Shown here: positions 1 to 9,315 of the stretch, piece by piece
Layout of the letters: each line of letters opens with the position of its first letter
How positions within the stretch are numbered: the stretch's first letter is position 1
Origin: Cololabis saira
Taxonomy: Eukaryota > Chordata > Actinopteri > Beloniformes > Belonidae
DNA: 64,000 nt
Assembly: GCF_033807715.1 (NCBI RefSeq)
Contig: NC_084599.1
Location: 30,030,125-30,094,124 of the forward strand
Reading direction: 5' to 3'
Program-made: the position numbers and the translations under genes
Notes under the pieces: model-generated
What the model was told of the DNA's origin: nothing
Databases searched by the model: none
What the model saw: only the letters and a program-made list of their open reading frames with translations

Positions 1-135
1 ATCCATCCATCCATCCATCCATCCATCCATCCATCCATCCATCCATCCATCCATCCATCCATCCATCCATCCATCCATCCATCCATCCATCCATCCATCC
101 ATCCATCCATCCATCCATCCATCCATCCATCCATC
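1..135. repeat. (ATCC)n microsatellite
   Basis: Perfect tandem ATCC units from the first base to about position 135, running off the window edge, so the true length is unknown. It lies in an fxr1 intron. The same motif recurs at 54846 and, on the other strand, as the tail of the Rex3 element at 36282. Confidence 0.97.
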
Positions 136-876
136 ATGGGGTCTGTCTATCGCAGTTCATTGCCAGTGAAAGGCAGGGCTACATCCTGGACAAGTCGCAT
201 GTCCCTTTTTGAAAACCTTTTGAAAATGAATTAAAAAAACTATAATAATATTTTTTAGAGGTAATGCATAAATGATGTGTTTTATTTAAATCATTTATTA
301 GTTATTGAATATTACTCTGGCAAGGATTGCTTGAAGTTTTCCAGTATTCCAATAAAGGCCGGCAGTGGTAACAGGTGGTTTGTTTGATGAATGCACTTCT
401 GCCCCTTGATTGTTTTAAATGATATGTCCTTTATTTCTATCAAAATTATAAACAAAACAATAACCAAATCTATCCTACAACTTAATGAAAACAAAAGTTA
501 ACTTAATCTGATATTACAAGTCTAAAGAAGAGAACAAAAAATTATTTTACAAAAACCTCCTGTCATCACACCGGACATTTGACAGACAAAAGAAAAACTC
601 CATCACGCCCCCCCGGTGTGTTCTTAACCATTTAAATAAATGGGAAGGTGTAAAAGTTACCAAACAAAAATTCAACATACAGTAAATGGCCACAACACTC
701 CTCATTGACTCCGTCATACTTGAAAATTTCACTGGCTGCTTTTTTGTAACAAATGCCGACCGATCAAAATATAAATAAACATCTAGAATTTAAGATGAAA
801 AGGTTCAACCAAATCTAAAGTGAGTATGAATGAATATTATATTCACAAGTTTGATAATCATGTTGTCTTTGTTTAG
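136..876 (+). other. fxr1: fxr1 intron (3' part), no exon seen
   Basis: AT-rich intron sequence ending in a pyrimidine-rich tract and AG at 875-876. The minus-strand open frames here (312-494, 547-732) resemble nothing and are taken as chance. The fxr1 exons encoding the Tudor/Agenet domains and the start of KH1 must lie upstream, outside the window. Confidence 0.7.
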
Positions 877-1047
877 ACCTCTAGGCAGCTGGTATCATCC
901 TTCCAGGAGGAATTCACAGTGAGACTGGATCTGATGGGTCTGGCCATCGGCAGCCACGGTAGCAACATCCAGCAGGCACGGAAAGTTCCTGGTGTCACTG
1001 CCATCGAGTTGGATGAGGAGACGGGCACATTCAGGATTTATGGGGAG
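877..1047 (+). CDS. fxr1: fxr1 exon: end of linker and first part of KH1
   Basis: 57 codons in phase 0, bounded by tttag (acceptor) and gtaagt (donor). It encodes [12 protein letters not shown], the KH1 helix-loop [19 protein letters not shown], and ends FRIYGE. GSHG is the RNA-contacting GxxG loop of KH1. Confidence 0.96.
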
Positions 1048-4000
1048 GTAAGTTTAAAAAAAAAAAAAAAAAAGTCAGTCCATTTTATTCTTATGGGTGA
1101 ATGTGTGCACACGGGAAGAAGCTCCACAGATGGTTGAACTGAAGGACTACAAGAAATATCTCCTACTCCTTCAGGCTATATAAGATTTGAAATAAAAGAT
1201 ATTAACCCAAACTGAGTTTAGGAAATTCCCAGTTTTCATATAACTCTTAAGTGGCAGTACAATAAAAAGGCCTCTGTTGATAAAGAGTGTTTTCTGTTTA
1301 ACAGCATCAGTTATACTTTGCAGATTTGTTAGGTGGAAATAAATTGACACATTTCTATAAAAACAATAATATCGAGAAATAGTGTGTACTTCTCTTCACA
1401 TTCCTTTTGTGTATGCTATTTTCAGTGACAGCTCTTTGTGATTATATGAAGCTTTGTATTCTAACTACATGTTGAACATCCAGAACTGAACATGCAGAGT
1501 TGAATAATCGAAGACGTTAGTTCAATGTGTGTAAGTGTTTGTTTTTTTTTGTTTTTCAGACGGCTGAGGCTGTAAAGAAGGCCCGGAACTTTTTGGAGTT
1601 TCTGGAGGATTCTGTCCAGGTGCCCAGGAACCTTGTTGGTTTGTATAAAAAACATTATTCTCGAATAATTGTTGTAACATAATGACATTTATATTTAGTA
1701 TTTATGTTATTATAACTTCAAACTAAAAGTCCAAAAACATCTGTAGGTTAATTTGGTCATTCAAAATTGTCCATAGGTGGTAATGGTTGCGTGCGTACGT
1801 GTGTGTGTGTGCGTGTGTTTCCCCGGGGTTGCATCAGGAAAGACATCGGATGTAAAACCTTTGCCATATCGATGTGCTGACCCGCTGTGGCGACCCCTCC
1901 TCTTAGAGGGAATAAGCTGAAATGGTAGTGAGAGAGAGCTTTCATACAAAACAAAAAGAGAGAGTTGCAGTGATTTATTTCAGCTCTGAAGTGCACACAT
2001 TTTGACTTCAATTACTTTTGGTCACCACCTTCTGTCTCTGTGTTCTGTCTCTAGGCAAAGTGATCGGTAAGAATGGAAAAGTCATCCAGGAGATTGTGGA
2101 TAAGTCCGGTGTGGTAAGGGTCAGGATTGAAGGAGACAATGACAACAAGCAGCCCAGACAAGAAGTAAGCCTGCTAATGCGACGTGCTCACAGCTTCTCG
2201 TAAAGTTGCCCTCAAAGAATTCATTAATGTCAAAATATGTGCTGGTCTTTTCTGATTATTTACACATTGTCAGTAGATTTAACCATCCCATACTAACATG
2301 CATTTTTTGTTTTTGCGATTTGTTGACACAGGGAATGGTCCCTTTCACCTTTGTTGGTACTAAGGAGAGTATTAGCAACGTTCAGGTCTTATTGGAGTAC
2401 CATATCTCTTACCTGAATGTAAGGCTTCAAAATGTGTGTAAAGTTGGAGAAACGATTTTTGTGTGCCTGTGTGAGTGCGAGTGTGATCAATGTTTGTCAT
2501 TGCTGGCCAGTTGCTTTCTTCAGCTGAATTCCAGTTTCAGTTTAGAGCTTGATCAGACCAACTTTAAATGCTTGTGTTATCTCAACACTGTTGCATGTAC
2601 AAGGCTTTACTGACACCACTCTGCTAGCAGCATGCAAATAACGCATCATAAGCATTGCTAAACCAACAGGGTTGAAGGTAGGGGAGAACATTAAACATGT
2701 TTCTGTGAGAACGTATATTTTGGTGTCTACCAACACAAGAACTCTGATATAGCAGCCTTTCAATTGTTGATGGCCTCCGAGGCTGTGACTGATAACCGGA
2801 TCAACTGTCTGTGGCTTAACTGCAAACAAGGGAAATGTAAGTATTTTCAGAATAAAATGGACAGTGAAGTATTTTTTCATCAGTTTGGTCATTAGTATGG
2901 GAGGTTGAGTTGCCATTTGTGTTGCTATTATCACTCGGCTCAGGTAACTACTGTATGTTTTTAGTAGTCCTTCAAAAGGTTTTGATTATCATTTTTTGTC
3001 CAAATTCAAATTTGTTTGAAGGCGGTACAATGATTTCAAAAGAAACACACTCTTCAGAAGAAGGGTAGGTGGTGGTGGTCTGAAGTAGTGGGTCAGTCCA
3101 CCCCTCAAAACAAGACTGTTATAACCAGAGTTGTAAGTGCTTCTTCCTCAGGGAGGATGAGACATAATAATTATTTATATATTTATATTTATATAGCATC
3201 TATTGCAACATAAGTTGTCTCTATGTGCTATGTGAGACCCCTGAGCAATTATTACATAAACATAAAGAATGGCAGGTAAAAAAAACTCTCCTAGTGGGAG
3301 AAAAACCTTAAGCCAAACAGATGCAAAGAAAACTCCTGTTTAGGAGTGAAGAAACCTTGAGCAGGACCTGGTCTGGGCAGAGCAGGAAAAGAGAGAACAG
3401 ACAGAGAGAATGAAGAACAGAGAAAGGAGAGATGCAGACACAATGGTTAGCAGAGACACAATGGCACAAAAAGAAAAATGAATATAACAGAATGGAAATG
3501 CATGTTGTAACAGCACAGACTCATGCATACTATGTCATGGCAAATGTTGGCCGTAGTCAGAGCAGTGGTCCAGCAGAATAATAGTGTTATTTTGTTTATT
3601 TATTGATTTTTTTTTTTAACATATATGTATGCATGACATTATGCATTTAATAGTTTCGTGTCCTGTGCTGTTTGCATGTTTTGTGTTGTGTTGGTGCTCT
3701 GTGTTTGTTTTGCATTTTGTGTGTGAAGGATATGATGGAGCTTCTTGCAGAGGGCCAGCAGCTAGAGGAAGAGCTGAGGCAGTATGTGGATTATGCACAG
3801 GGAAGCAGCCTAGCAAGATTCAAAATAAACAGCAGAAAGCGCTCTGGATGTGATATAGATGTGTGTATGATGACTGTGCATGTGTATCCTGTGATGACCC
3901 TAAAGAAAAAACAAAAAGAAATCACACATTTTCTTCTGCCATCTGTCATATTTTTCCTCTTGATTCTCACTGGTTTCCATGTCCCCGCTTTAGGAAGTTG

Positions 4001-6496
4001 AGCAGCTTCGTCTGGAGCGGATGCATATTGATGACCAGTTGCGTCAGATCACCCAGGGTCACCGGCCGGACAGGGAGAGAGGAGAGAGGGGGGATAGAGG
4101 AGGGGGACAAAATACAGACAACAGTGCTAATTCCTCCTCAACCTCCGTACATGGCAGCCGCTCCTACAACAGTCGAGGTCGTGGGCGCAGAGGCCATGGT
4201 TACAGTACTGGATATGGTAAATGTCTTTAAAATCAGACAAGATCAACTGACTTGTTTCAAGTCCTATCCGACTGTGCCACACGCACAAAAATTCAAAAGG
4301 AAATAGAGCAGGAGTTGAAATATGTGGTGTTTCCTTGCTTACTTGGCTACTATTTCTCTCTTTTTTTTGTGTGCGCTTGGATTCAGGCACCAACTCGGAG
4401 CATTCAAATGCTTCTGAAACTGATTCTGAACGGCGTGATGAGCTCAGTGATTGGTCCCTGGCTGGAGAGGATCAGGACAGGTAAACTTTGTTTCATAGTC
4501 TGCAAAGATGTTGAGTTTTTAAGGAAGCAGCTACTTTGTCTTTCCAGTTTTTTTTTTTTTTTTAATTCAATAGCTGTGATAAGCTGCTCTGTGTAAACTG
4601 TTCAGTGGATTTTGTTGTACTTGCAGGGAGAGGGAGAGAGGTTCTCGACCACAAAGAGATGGCCGCAGGAGACCAGGACCTGGCAGAGGTAGAGGAGGGC
4701 CTGGAGGGAGGGGCAGAGGAGGAAGAGGAGGATACAGCAACTATTCTGGTAAAATGCACTTTTTTTTGTGCCACTTGGAGAAGAACAGAGGCACGAGTGA
4801 CTCTAGACAGAACCTTCTCATCTATCCTGCTGGTTGTGAATTGGATTGTAACTCTTCACCAGGCCCCCGGGATCATGATGACAACAACCCCTACGGAGCC
4901 TTGGAGACAAACACGGAGACAGACCAGACAGCTGATACGGATGCTAGTGAGTCCGTCTTGCCTGCAAACCGCCGTCGAAGGTCTCGACGACGCCGGACGG
5001 ATGAGGACACAACGCTGATGGACGGGATGAGTGAATCTGACAATGCTTCAATGAGTGAAAATGGAATAGGTATGGAAATCAAATGGTTTGAGGTGTTTTT
5101 TGCAAGACTTTGACATTTAGGCACACAAACGCAAACATTTATCACAGATGTAAACTATTTTTGTTTGACAAAACTGTACTGAAAAAGATAGAACCTGCTA
5201 TTTGTAGCTGTCAGAGCTGTGCAGCAGCATTTCCTGTTGTAAACACAAAAGGAGTTTGTGCAGTGCAATAACAGAGGATTTAAGGCCTCTTTCCTTCTCC
5301 CCGTGATCACCTAACGTCCCTAGACGACTCAGAAGCTAAACCTCAACGTCGCAATCGTAGCCGCCGTCGCCGCATCCGCCTGCCTGAAGAAAGGCAGCCA
5401 GGTAACCATGGCAACTGTCAGTGTGCCCTTCCCTGGCCATTAATGTTACTGGCATAATTAAAACAAGGGTGCTGTTGCCTCATGCTCGTTTGACATCAGC
5501 AATATTCTAAAGCTTTGACTTTTTTCTCACCATTTTTGGTTTCTAAACATGTTTTACACATGGCTTGTAGACAGTAATGGAAGTTTTATCTTCCTTTTCT
5601 TGCTTTTTTTCATGGATAAAGTTTCTTATTTACTAATTATTTAGCTGTATTGTTTTTGTGGTGTGAAGTTGTCACTGACATGAGCTGCAGTGTAATTTTG
5701 CTAAACCTCACCATAAATCATTTTTTTGTCATCTTATTGAGGCTAAAATGATCAAAAATTGCCTGCCAGAGTGGTTGCAGTTTTCTCTGGAGACTGGCCA
5801 CGCTTTTTGCAGTTAATCATCTTGTTCGTGGTTGTGAAAATACATCACATTCCAAGTGCCACTTTTGTCTGTGTTCTACTAATTTGCATGAGTTGAAATC
5901 CTAATGAAGTTCTCGCCATTTTAGGACAATTTTGCTTGACATGACCCTGAGCCGCTACTGACACTACTGATACTCCTGTTGTGCATAATTTAAAGATTGG
6001 TTTTCTGTGTTATTTGTGCAGTGACTGTGGCGGACTACATATCCAGGGCTGAATCTCAGAGCAGACAGATGGCCGCCAAGGCCACTAAGAAGAGCAAGGA
6101 TGTGGTCAGTACTCGCATGCTTTAACTTTACATTTCTTTTACGGTTATTGTATCTGGCTGTGACATGTTAAACTAGGATTTTATAATATCTTGATATTGT
6201 TGGTTATTTTGTTTGTTTCTCCTGACTTAGTAGGGGATTTTGTTTAACTGGCTCAGCAATACAATCTGTCCTTTGCCCTTAATTGTGCCCCTCTCTGTGT
6301 TCAGAGCCAGGTGGACGTTATTACCGAGCACAGCCCTCAGTCTGTCCCAGCGTCTACCAACGGTTCTAACAACGGCGTTTCCGACAGCGTAGACGACAAA
6401 CCCACAGAAACCCCCGGGTCTCCCGCTGAGAGACCTGCCAATGTCTCCTACGAGGAGGACTCAGACCCGAAACCTGCTGTCAATGGACTCTCCTAG
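877..6496 (+). CDS. fxr1: fxr1, FMRP-family RNA-binding protein (3' eleven coding exons)
   Basis: Codes for the C-terminal about 481 residues of FXR1, a cytoplasmic ribonucleoprotein that binds mRNA and polysomes and is needed in muscle. Coding exons: 877-1047, 1560-1638, 2055-2164, 2332-2418, 3994-4216, 4387-4480, 4627-4748, 4863-5069, 5324-5401, 6022-6104, 6305-6496. Every junction is GT-AG and phases match throughout, totalling 1446 bases. Domains in order: KH1 with GSHG loop, KH2 with GKNG loop, leucine-rich export signal ([12 protein letters not shown]), Ser/Arg-rich linker, RGG box, arginine clusters (RRRRSRRRR), an Arg-rich 26-codon cassette, the [16 protein letters not shown] block and tail ending NGLS. 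That cassette and the VTVADYIS block identify FXR1 rather than FMR1 or FXR2. The start codon is outside the window. One oddity: VRLD where relatives have VRED just before KH1. Confidence 0.96.
1560..1638 (+). CDS. fxr1: fxr1 exon: KH1 end / KH2 start
   Basis: 79 bases, acceptor tttttcag, donor gtttgt (atypical but phase-correct). It encodes [18 protein letters not shown] then VQVPRNLVG. The final glycine codon is split with the next exon. The 79-base length matches what is recalled for the homologous FMR1-family exon. Confidence 0.94.
1800..1935. repeat. Transposon-derived dispersed repeat in fxr1 intron
   Basis: Contains the block 'gttgcatcaggaaagacatc' and 'gctgtggcgacccctcctc', recognisable from memory as part of a very common fish retrotransposon 3' region. 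Short and diverged; the family was not assigned. Confidence 0.5.
2055..2164 (+). CDS. fxr1: fxr1 exon: KH2 core
   Basis: 110 bases, acceptor gtctctag, donor gtaagc. It encodes [20 protein letters not shown] and [20 protein letters not shown] is the KH2 GxxG loop, in the domain tied to polysome association in this family. Confidence 0.96.
2332..2418 (+). CDS. fxr1: fxr1 exon: KH2 C-terminal part
   Basis: 87 bases, phase 0 at both ends, acceptor gacacag, donor gtaagg. It encodes [20 protein letters not shown] followed by LEYHISYLN. The phase-0 donor joins in frame to the exon at 3994 or to the candidate cassette at 3729. Confidence 0.95.
3150..3540. repeat. Probable dispersed fish repeat in fxr1 intron
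   Basis: Purine-rich stretch with the phrase 'gaaaccttgagcaggacctg' and 'gccaaacagatgcaaagaaa', familiar from many teleost loci. No termini or target duplications could be defined, and no coding capacity was seen. Confidence 0.4.
3729..3860 (+). CDS. Candidate unlisted in-frame cassette exon of fxr1 (132 bp)
   Basis: Within the long intron after YLN, a T-rich tract ends in gtgaag, followed by 44 open codons starting [20 protein letters not shown] and ending at gat before gtgtgt. Phase 0 at both ends and a multiple of three, so inclusion would keep fxr1 in frame. The first 19 residues align without gaps to the next exon's [19 protein letters not shown] (five identities, several conservative changes). 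This could be an old exon duplication, a fragment of an unrelated coiled-coil ORF, or chance. The donor is weak and no such FXR1 exon is known to me. Confidence 0.25.
3994..4216 (+). CDS. fxr1: fxr1 exon: export signal and Ser/Arg linker
   Basis: 223 bases, acceptor gctttag, donor gtaaat. It begins [19 protein letters not shown], which holds the leucine-rich nuclear export signal of the family, then a low-complexity linker ([25 protein letters not shown]) ending [15 protein letters not shown]. The linker is longer than the short human form, QIGSRSYSGRGRGRRG. Confidence 0.95.
4387..4480 (+). CDS. fxr1: fxr1 exon: acidic SDWSLAGED block
   Basis: 94 bases, acceptor ggattcag, donor gtaaac. It encodes [18 protein letters not shown] then [12 protein letters not shown], a signature block of FXR1/FMR1 proteins. 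Confidence 0.96.
4627..4748 (+). CDS. fxr1: fxr1 exon: RGG box
   Basis: 122 bases, acceptor cttgcag, donor gtaaaa. Almost entirely Arg/Gly: [18 protein letters not shown] and RGGYSNYSG. Such RGG boxes bind structured RNA (G-quadruplexes in FMRP) and are arginine-methylated in the family. Confidence 0.95.
4863..5069 (+). CDS. fxr1: fxr1 exon: [12 protein letters not shown] and RRRRSRRRR cluster
   Basis: 207 bases, acceptor cttcaccag, donor gtatgg. It encodes [39 protein letters not shown] and [18 protein letters not shown], matching FXR1 closely. The arginine cluster resembles the nuclear/nucleolar targeting signals described for FXR proteins. Confidence 0.96.
5324..5401 (+). CDS. fxr1: fxr1 Arg-rich cassette exon (muscle-type exon 15 equivalent)
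   Basis: 78 bases = 26 codons, acceptor gtccctag, donor gtaacc, same phase at both ends, so it can be skipped without a frameshift. It encodes [19 protein letters not shown] and LPEERQP. Mammalian FXR1 has a homologous 27-residue insert ([17 protein letters not shown]...) used in heart and skeletal-muscle isoforms. Alternative use in this fish is inferred from homology and phase only. Confidence 0.92.
5402..6021 (+). other. fxr1: fxr1 intron, no other feature
   Basis: 620 bases of AT-rich intron between the muscle-type cassette and the VTVADYIS exon. It ends in ttatttgtgcag. No ORF, repeat or obvious structured RNA was seen. Confidence 0.6.
6022..6104 (+). CDS. fxr1: fxr1 exon: [16 protein letters not shown]
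   Basis: 83 bases, acceptor ttgtgcag, donor gtcagt. It encodes [20 protein letters not shown] then ATKKSKDV. The first base of the Val codon comes from the previous exon whether or not the cassette is used. This block is diagnostic for FXR1. Confidence 0.95.
6305..6496 (+). CDS. fxr1: fxr1 last coding exon and stop
   Basis: Acceptor gtgttcag. 63 codons then TAG at 6494-6496. Acidic, Ser/Pro-rich disordered tail beginning [18 protein letters not shown] and ending KPAVNGLS, equivalent to the mammalian ending VLNGVS. Confidence 0.95.
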   Translation, partial: SQVDVITEHSPQSVPASTNGSNNGVSDSVDDKPTETPGSPAERPANVSYEEDSDPKPAVNGLS

Positions 6497-8220
6497 TCAG
6501 ACACAAGCAAAGGAAATGGTTTCAAATATTTGAACTTTTTTGGCTGCGTTTGTTAAAAATCTCCATTTCTGTGGAGCAGCCTCGTAAGTTGATCTTGACT
6601 TTTAAACACAAGCACTCTTCTTTTTGTACTTAAATATTTGAAACCTACTCTGCTGCACAACATGTAGAGTTCTGAAACCTTAACCTCCCCTTTACATGTT
6701 TACCTGTACAACTATTCATTTTACTACAGTTCTTTTTCTTTTTACAATAGTTCTTCCTGTATGAGCTTGCCAAAGATAGTCAAACACTTACAGACATGTA
6801 CGTAAACTGTACTTTTCAATCCACTCTTCACCAAGACGTCGGGGAGAGGCTGGACTAAATACAGTATTTTAAAAATGCAGACAGGGATTCCACTCAAACC
6901 CATACTGTGATATGAATGCAGCAGTTCTTTTTTATTAGTCAATATAGTATATCTCAGCAAAGTTGTAAAACAACATTTGGCCTTCATCAGGATGACTTCC
7001 AAGTTGCTTACACAATTTTTTTTTTTTTTTTTTTAGGATTTTTTGTGCATTTTAAATATTTTGTAAATTAAATGTTCTGCATGAGTGGCACCACAGTGCA
7101 GAAAGGTTTGCTGGAAACCCAAGTATAATTGACATACAAGTGATCAGCTGTTGTGCCTTGAGAGTAGATTCAACATGTTGCTGCCTGGGCTCTGCACACC
7201 ACCTGAAATAACTTCACCTTTCTTTGTAACCGGTTTGCCCTCACCTGCCACAGTTAAAGTAGATAAAGTGTTATAAGGCTCTCTTTTAGAGCTCTAGGCA
7301 GGTGAAGGCAAATGGCCCAAATGCCCTAAAAGTATTTCAGAGCCATTTTTTCAAATCAGGTGTGTCTGCTCTTAATGTTATTGGGTGGGGAATCACATTG
7401 TCCTTTATATATACATATATCTGTTGAGGAGTTTGACTTTAGCTGCTTCTTGTTTTTCAATATGCAACCACTTTGGTCATAGAGGAAATGTTATTATAGC
7501 GTATCTGGAAAGGAAATAAGATTTGTTTTGTTTGCACTGAAGCATAACCGTTTGTCTGTTGAAGCTGATCGTAGTTGAGTCTGAATACTGGCCCGTTACT
7601 GTTTAGTGCTGGACAGAGATGTAGCCATCCGTGCTAGGGTTTCCTGGAAACATCTCAGTTACTAAACTTTGGACAGTTTCGTCTTGTATAGCAAAGGATC
7701 ATGGGGGCTTTTTCTTTTTCACCAGAAGTCCAATCGAAATGAACTTTAATTTAGAATACGTTTGATCTGGTTTTTAGGTTATGCCCACTTTTACATGTCC
7801 TCAGTTGTAAAAATCCTGGAGAAAACAGGATTTCTGCTGCTGAAATGTTTCCAGAAAACCCCGTTGCGGTGACGATGATGTCATTTTCATGGTTCTTCCA
7901 CACTGGCTGGCTGGAAACTGGTCACGACTGTTCCTTTAAGGAAGGAAATTTATTTGGATTATTTATTTTTAAAAAAGTGTACAGTATTTAAAAGAAAAAA
8001 AACACCTTTTTTTGTGTTCACACTATAACGTGATATCCAGAAGTTCTCTTAAGACAATTGACAAGTTGGACTACTGAGAGTTCTGACATCCCAAGTGTTT
8101 TTGTTGGGTTAACTACAGTGTAAGTTTATTTTATTTTTTTAAGGATTGTCTGGTTGGTTGATGTGCAATATGTTTTGTATGCAGGTAGTTTTAAATAAAC
8201 TTGATCTTCTACATAGATCT
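6497..8220 (+). other. fxr1: fxr1 3' UTR
   Basis: About 1.7 kb of U-rich sequence after the stop, without coding potential, ending shortly after the AATAAA at 8194. Includes poly-U runs near 7017-7034. The exact cleavage site is inferred. Confidence 0.75.
8194..8199 (+). terminator. fxr1: fxr1 polyadenylation signal AATAAA
   Basis: Canonical hexamer within 'gttttaaataaacttgatc', the first strong signal at a plausible distance from the stop. A weakly GU/U-rich region follows. Confidence 0.7.
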
Positions 8221-8297
8221 AAAGCCCAGCGTGGTCTGGTTCACTTTTGACCTCAGTAGTTGTACAGATGTGCAGAATTTTGGAGGTTCTCCTAAAC

Positions 8298-8460
8298 CAG
8301 TGGTTCCCAAACCCTTTTTTGATGGGCACCCCTTTGGTTTATATGAACATTTTGCTCTCCCCAAGGCACACACACCTCATAAACTACCACCTCTTTTCAA
8401 TAAAACAACAAACAGCGTTTGCAGTGTAATTATTTCAAGTGTAACTGTTTTTATGGTGTA
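8298..8460. mobile_element. hAT-type terminal fragment
   Basis: Begins CAGTGGTTCCCAAACCC, the kind of terminal inverted repeat used by fish hAT elements (compare 21114 and 13264). Its partner terminus and target duplication were not found nearby. It lies just downstream of the fxr1 poly(A) site. Confidence 0.5.
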
Positions 8461-9130
8461 ACTATTCTTTCCTGTGAGTGTAATGAGAGTAACGGTTTTC
8501 TTTTTCACTGTGTGACAATATTCAACATGGCTATCAATACGTTTTTCAAAAAATGCCTCCCAGTGCAAAATGCGTTTTAAAACATGAACTCCCAAACACC
8601 TGTCCATTATGCTCAGGCGGTTTTTAGTCTCTTGGAGCCCTAGACAAGAGTTCACAGCGAGGCCCTCCAACTCCAGTTCCTCCAACAGGATAGAAAAGCC
8701 TTAACCTCGGCCAGTTAGCGCTGGTGAAAAAAGCTGGACTTGACCACTGAACTAATGTGTATTAAAAGGTACTGTTGATGTCTAGTTTTACACCGAGGCT
8801 TGTTGCTGTAAGTTTAATGTTTGCTTAAAAAGCCCAATTCAACATGCACCTTAAAGCCACTACTAGGCCCAAATAACACATTTAGTAATAGACAAAAGGC
8901 TCTGACGAGATCAAAGTTAAATGTAAGAATTGGTTTTGTTGACATTTACAGAGTGTAAATGTCCAAATGCTGACAAGCACCCAACATAAAAACTGACAGC
9001 ATAATTCACCTTTTCCCCAGTATGTGTGTATATTTATTCGTGTTGAAATGATATTAATTTAATAACCTGTGACTTTATAAAAAAGGCATATAGAACTGAT
9101 GCAATTAAATAAAAAAAACATTTGCATTCC
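8461..9130. other. Short intergenic gap between convergent fxr1 and dnajc19
   Basis: AT-rich, no ORF of interest. Contains possible diverged transposon sequence continuing from 8298. Confidence 0.55.
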
Positions 9131-9148
9131 CAGTTTGAGCAGATCGAC

Positions 9149-9154
9149 TTTATT
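9149..9154 (-). terminator. dnajc19: dnajc19 polyadenylation signal (AATAAA on minus strand)
   Basis: tttatt on the plus strand, about 91 bases beyond the dnajc19 stop. This implies a very short 3' UTR ending near 9130. Confidence 0.65.
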
Positions 9155-9244
9155 TGAGAAGTTACGAAACTCAAGTGCTCCCTAAAGTCAGTCAGTGCAA
9201 CAGCATGAACAAGAGCAGCGTGAAATCCCTTGTTTCTTCAAATG

Positions 9245-9315
9245 TTATTTCTTCACTTGGCCATCCATTAGGTCCTTGGCTTCGTTGATTTTTGCCGCTA
9301 AATAGGGGGATCCAC
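9245..9315 (-). CDS. dnajc19: dnajc19 last coding exon
   Basis: 71 bases, acceptor tgtcgtag. It encodes [19 protein letters not shown] then QVKK and TAA, the C-terminal helix of the J domain. Confidence 0.95.

Noticed and set aside
1..135. Possible tail of a minus-strand Rex3 at the window start
   Set aside because: The sequence following the (ATCC)n array lacks the Rex3 3' UTR words present at 36,240-36,281.
2206..2613. 135-codon plus-strand open frame overlapping the KH2 exon
   Set aside because: Only the part 2332-2418 is real coding sequence, and in that frame; the rest is intron read-through past the gtaagg donor.
2745..2845. Possible intronic snoRNA in fxr1 (gttgat...atcaac and cagcct...aggctg pairings)
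   Set aside because: Pairings compete with each other, and neither a clean C/D pair with terminal stem nor an H/ACA layout with a correctly placed ACA could be built.
8201..8685. Open frames after the fxr1 poly(A) signal
   Set aside because: They overlap the hAT terminal fragment and have no protein features.
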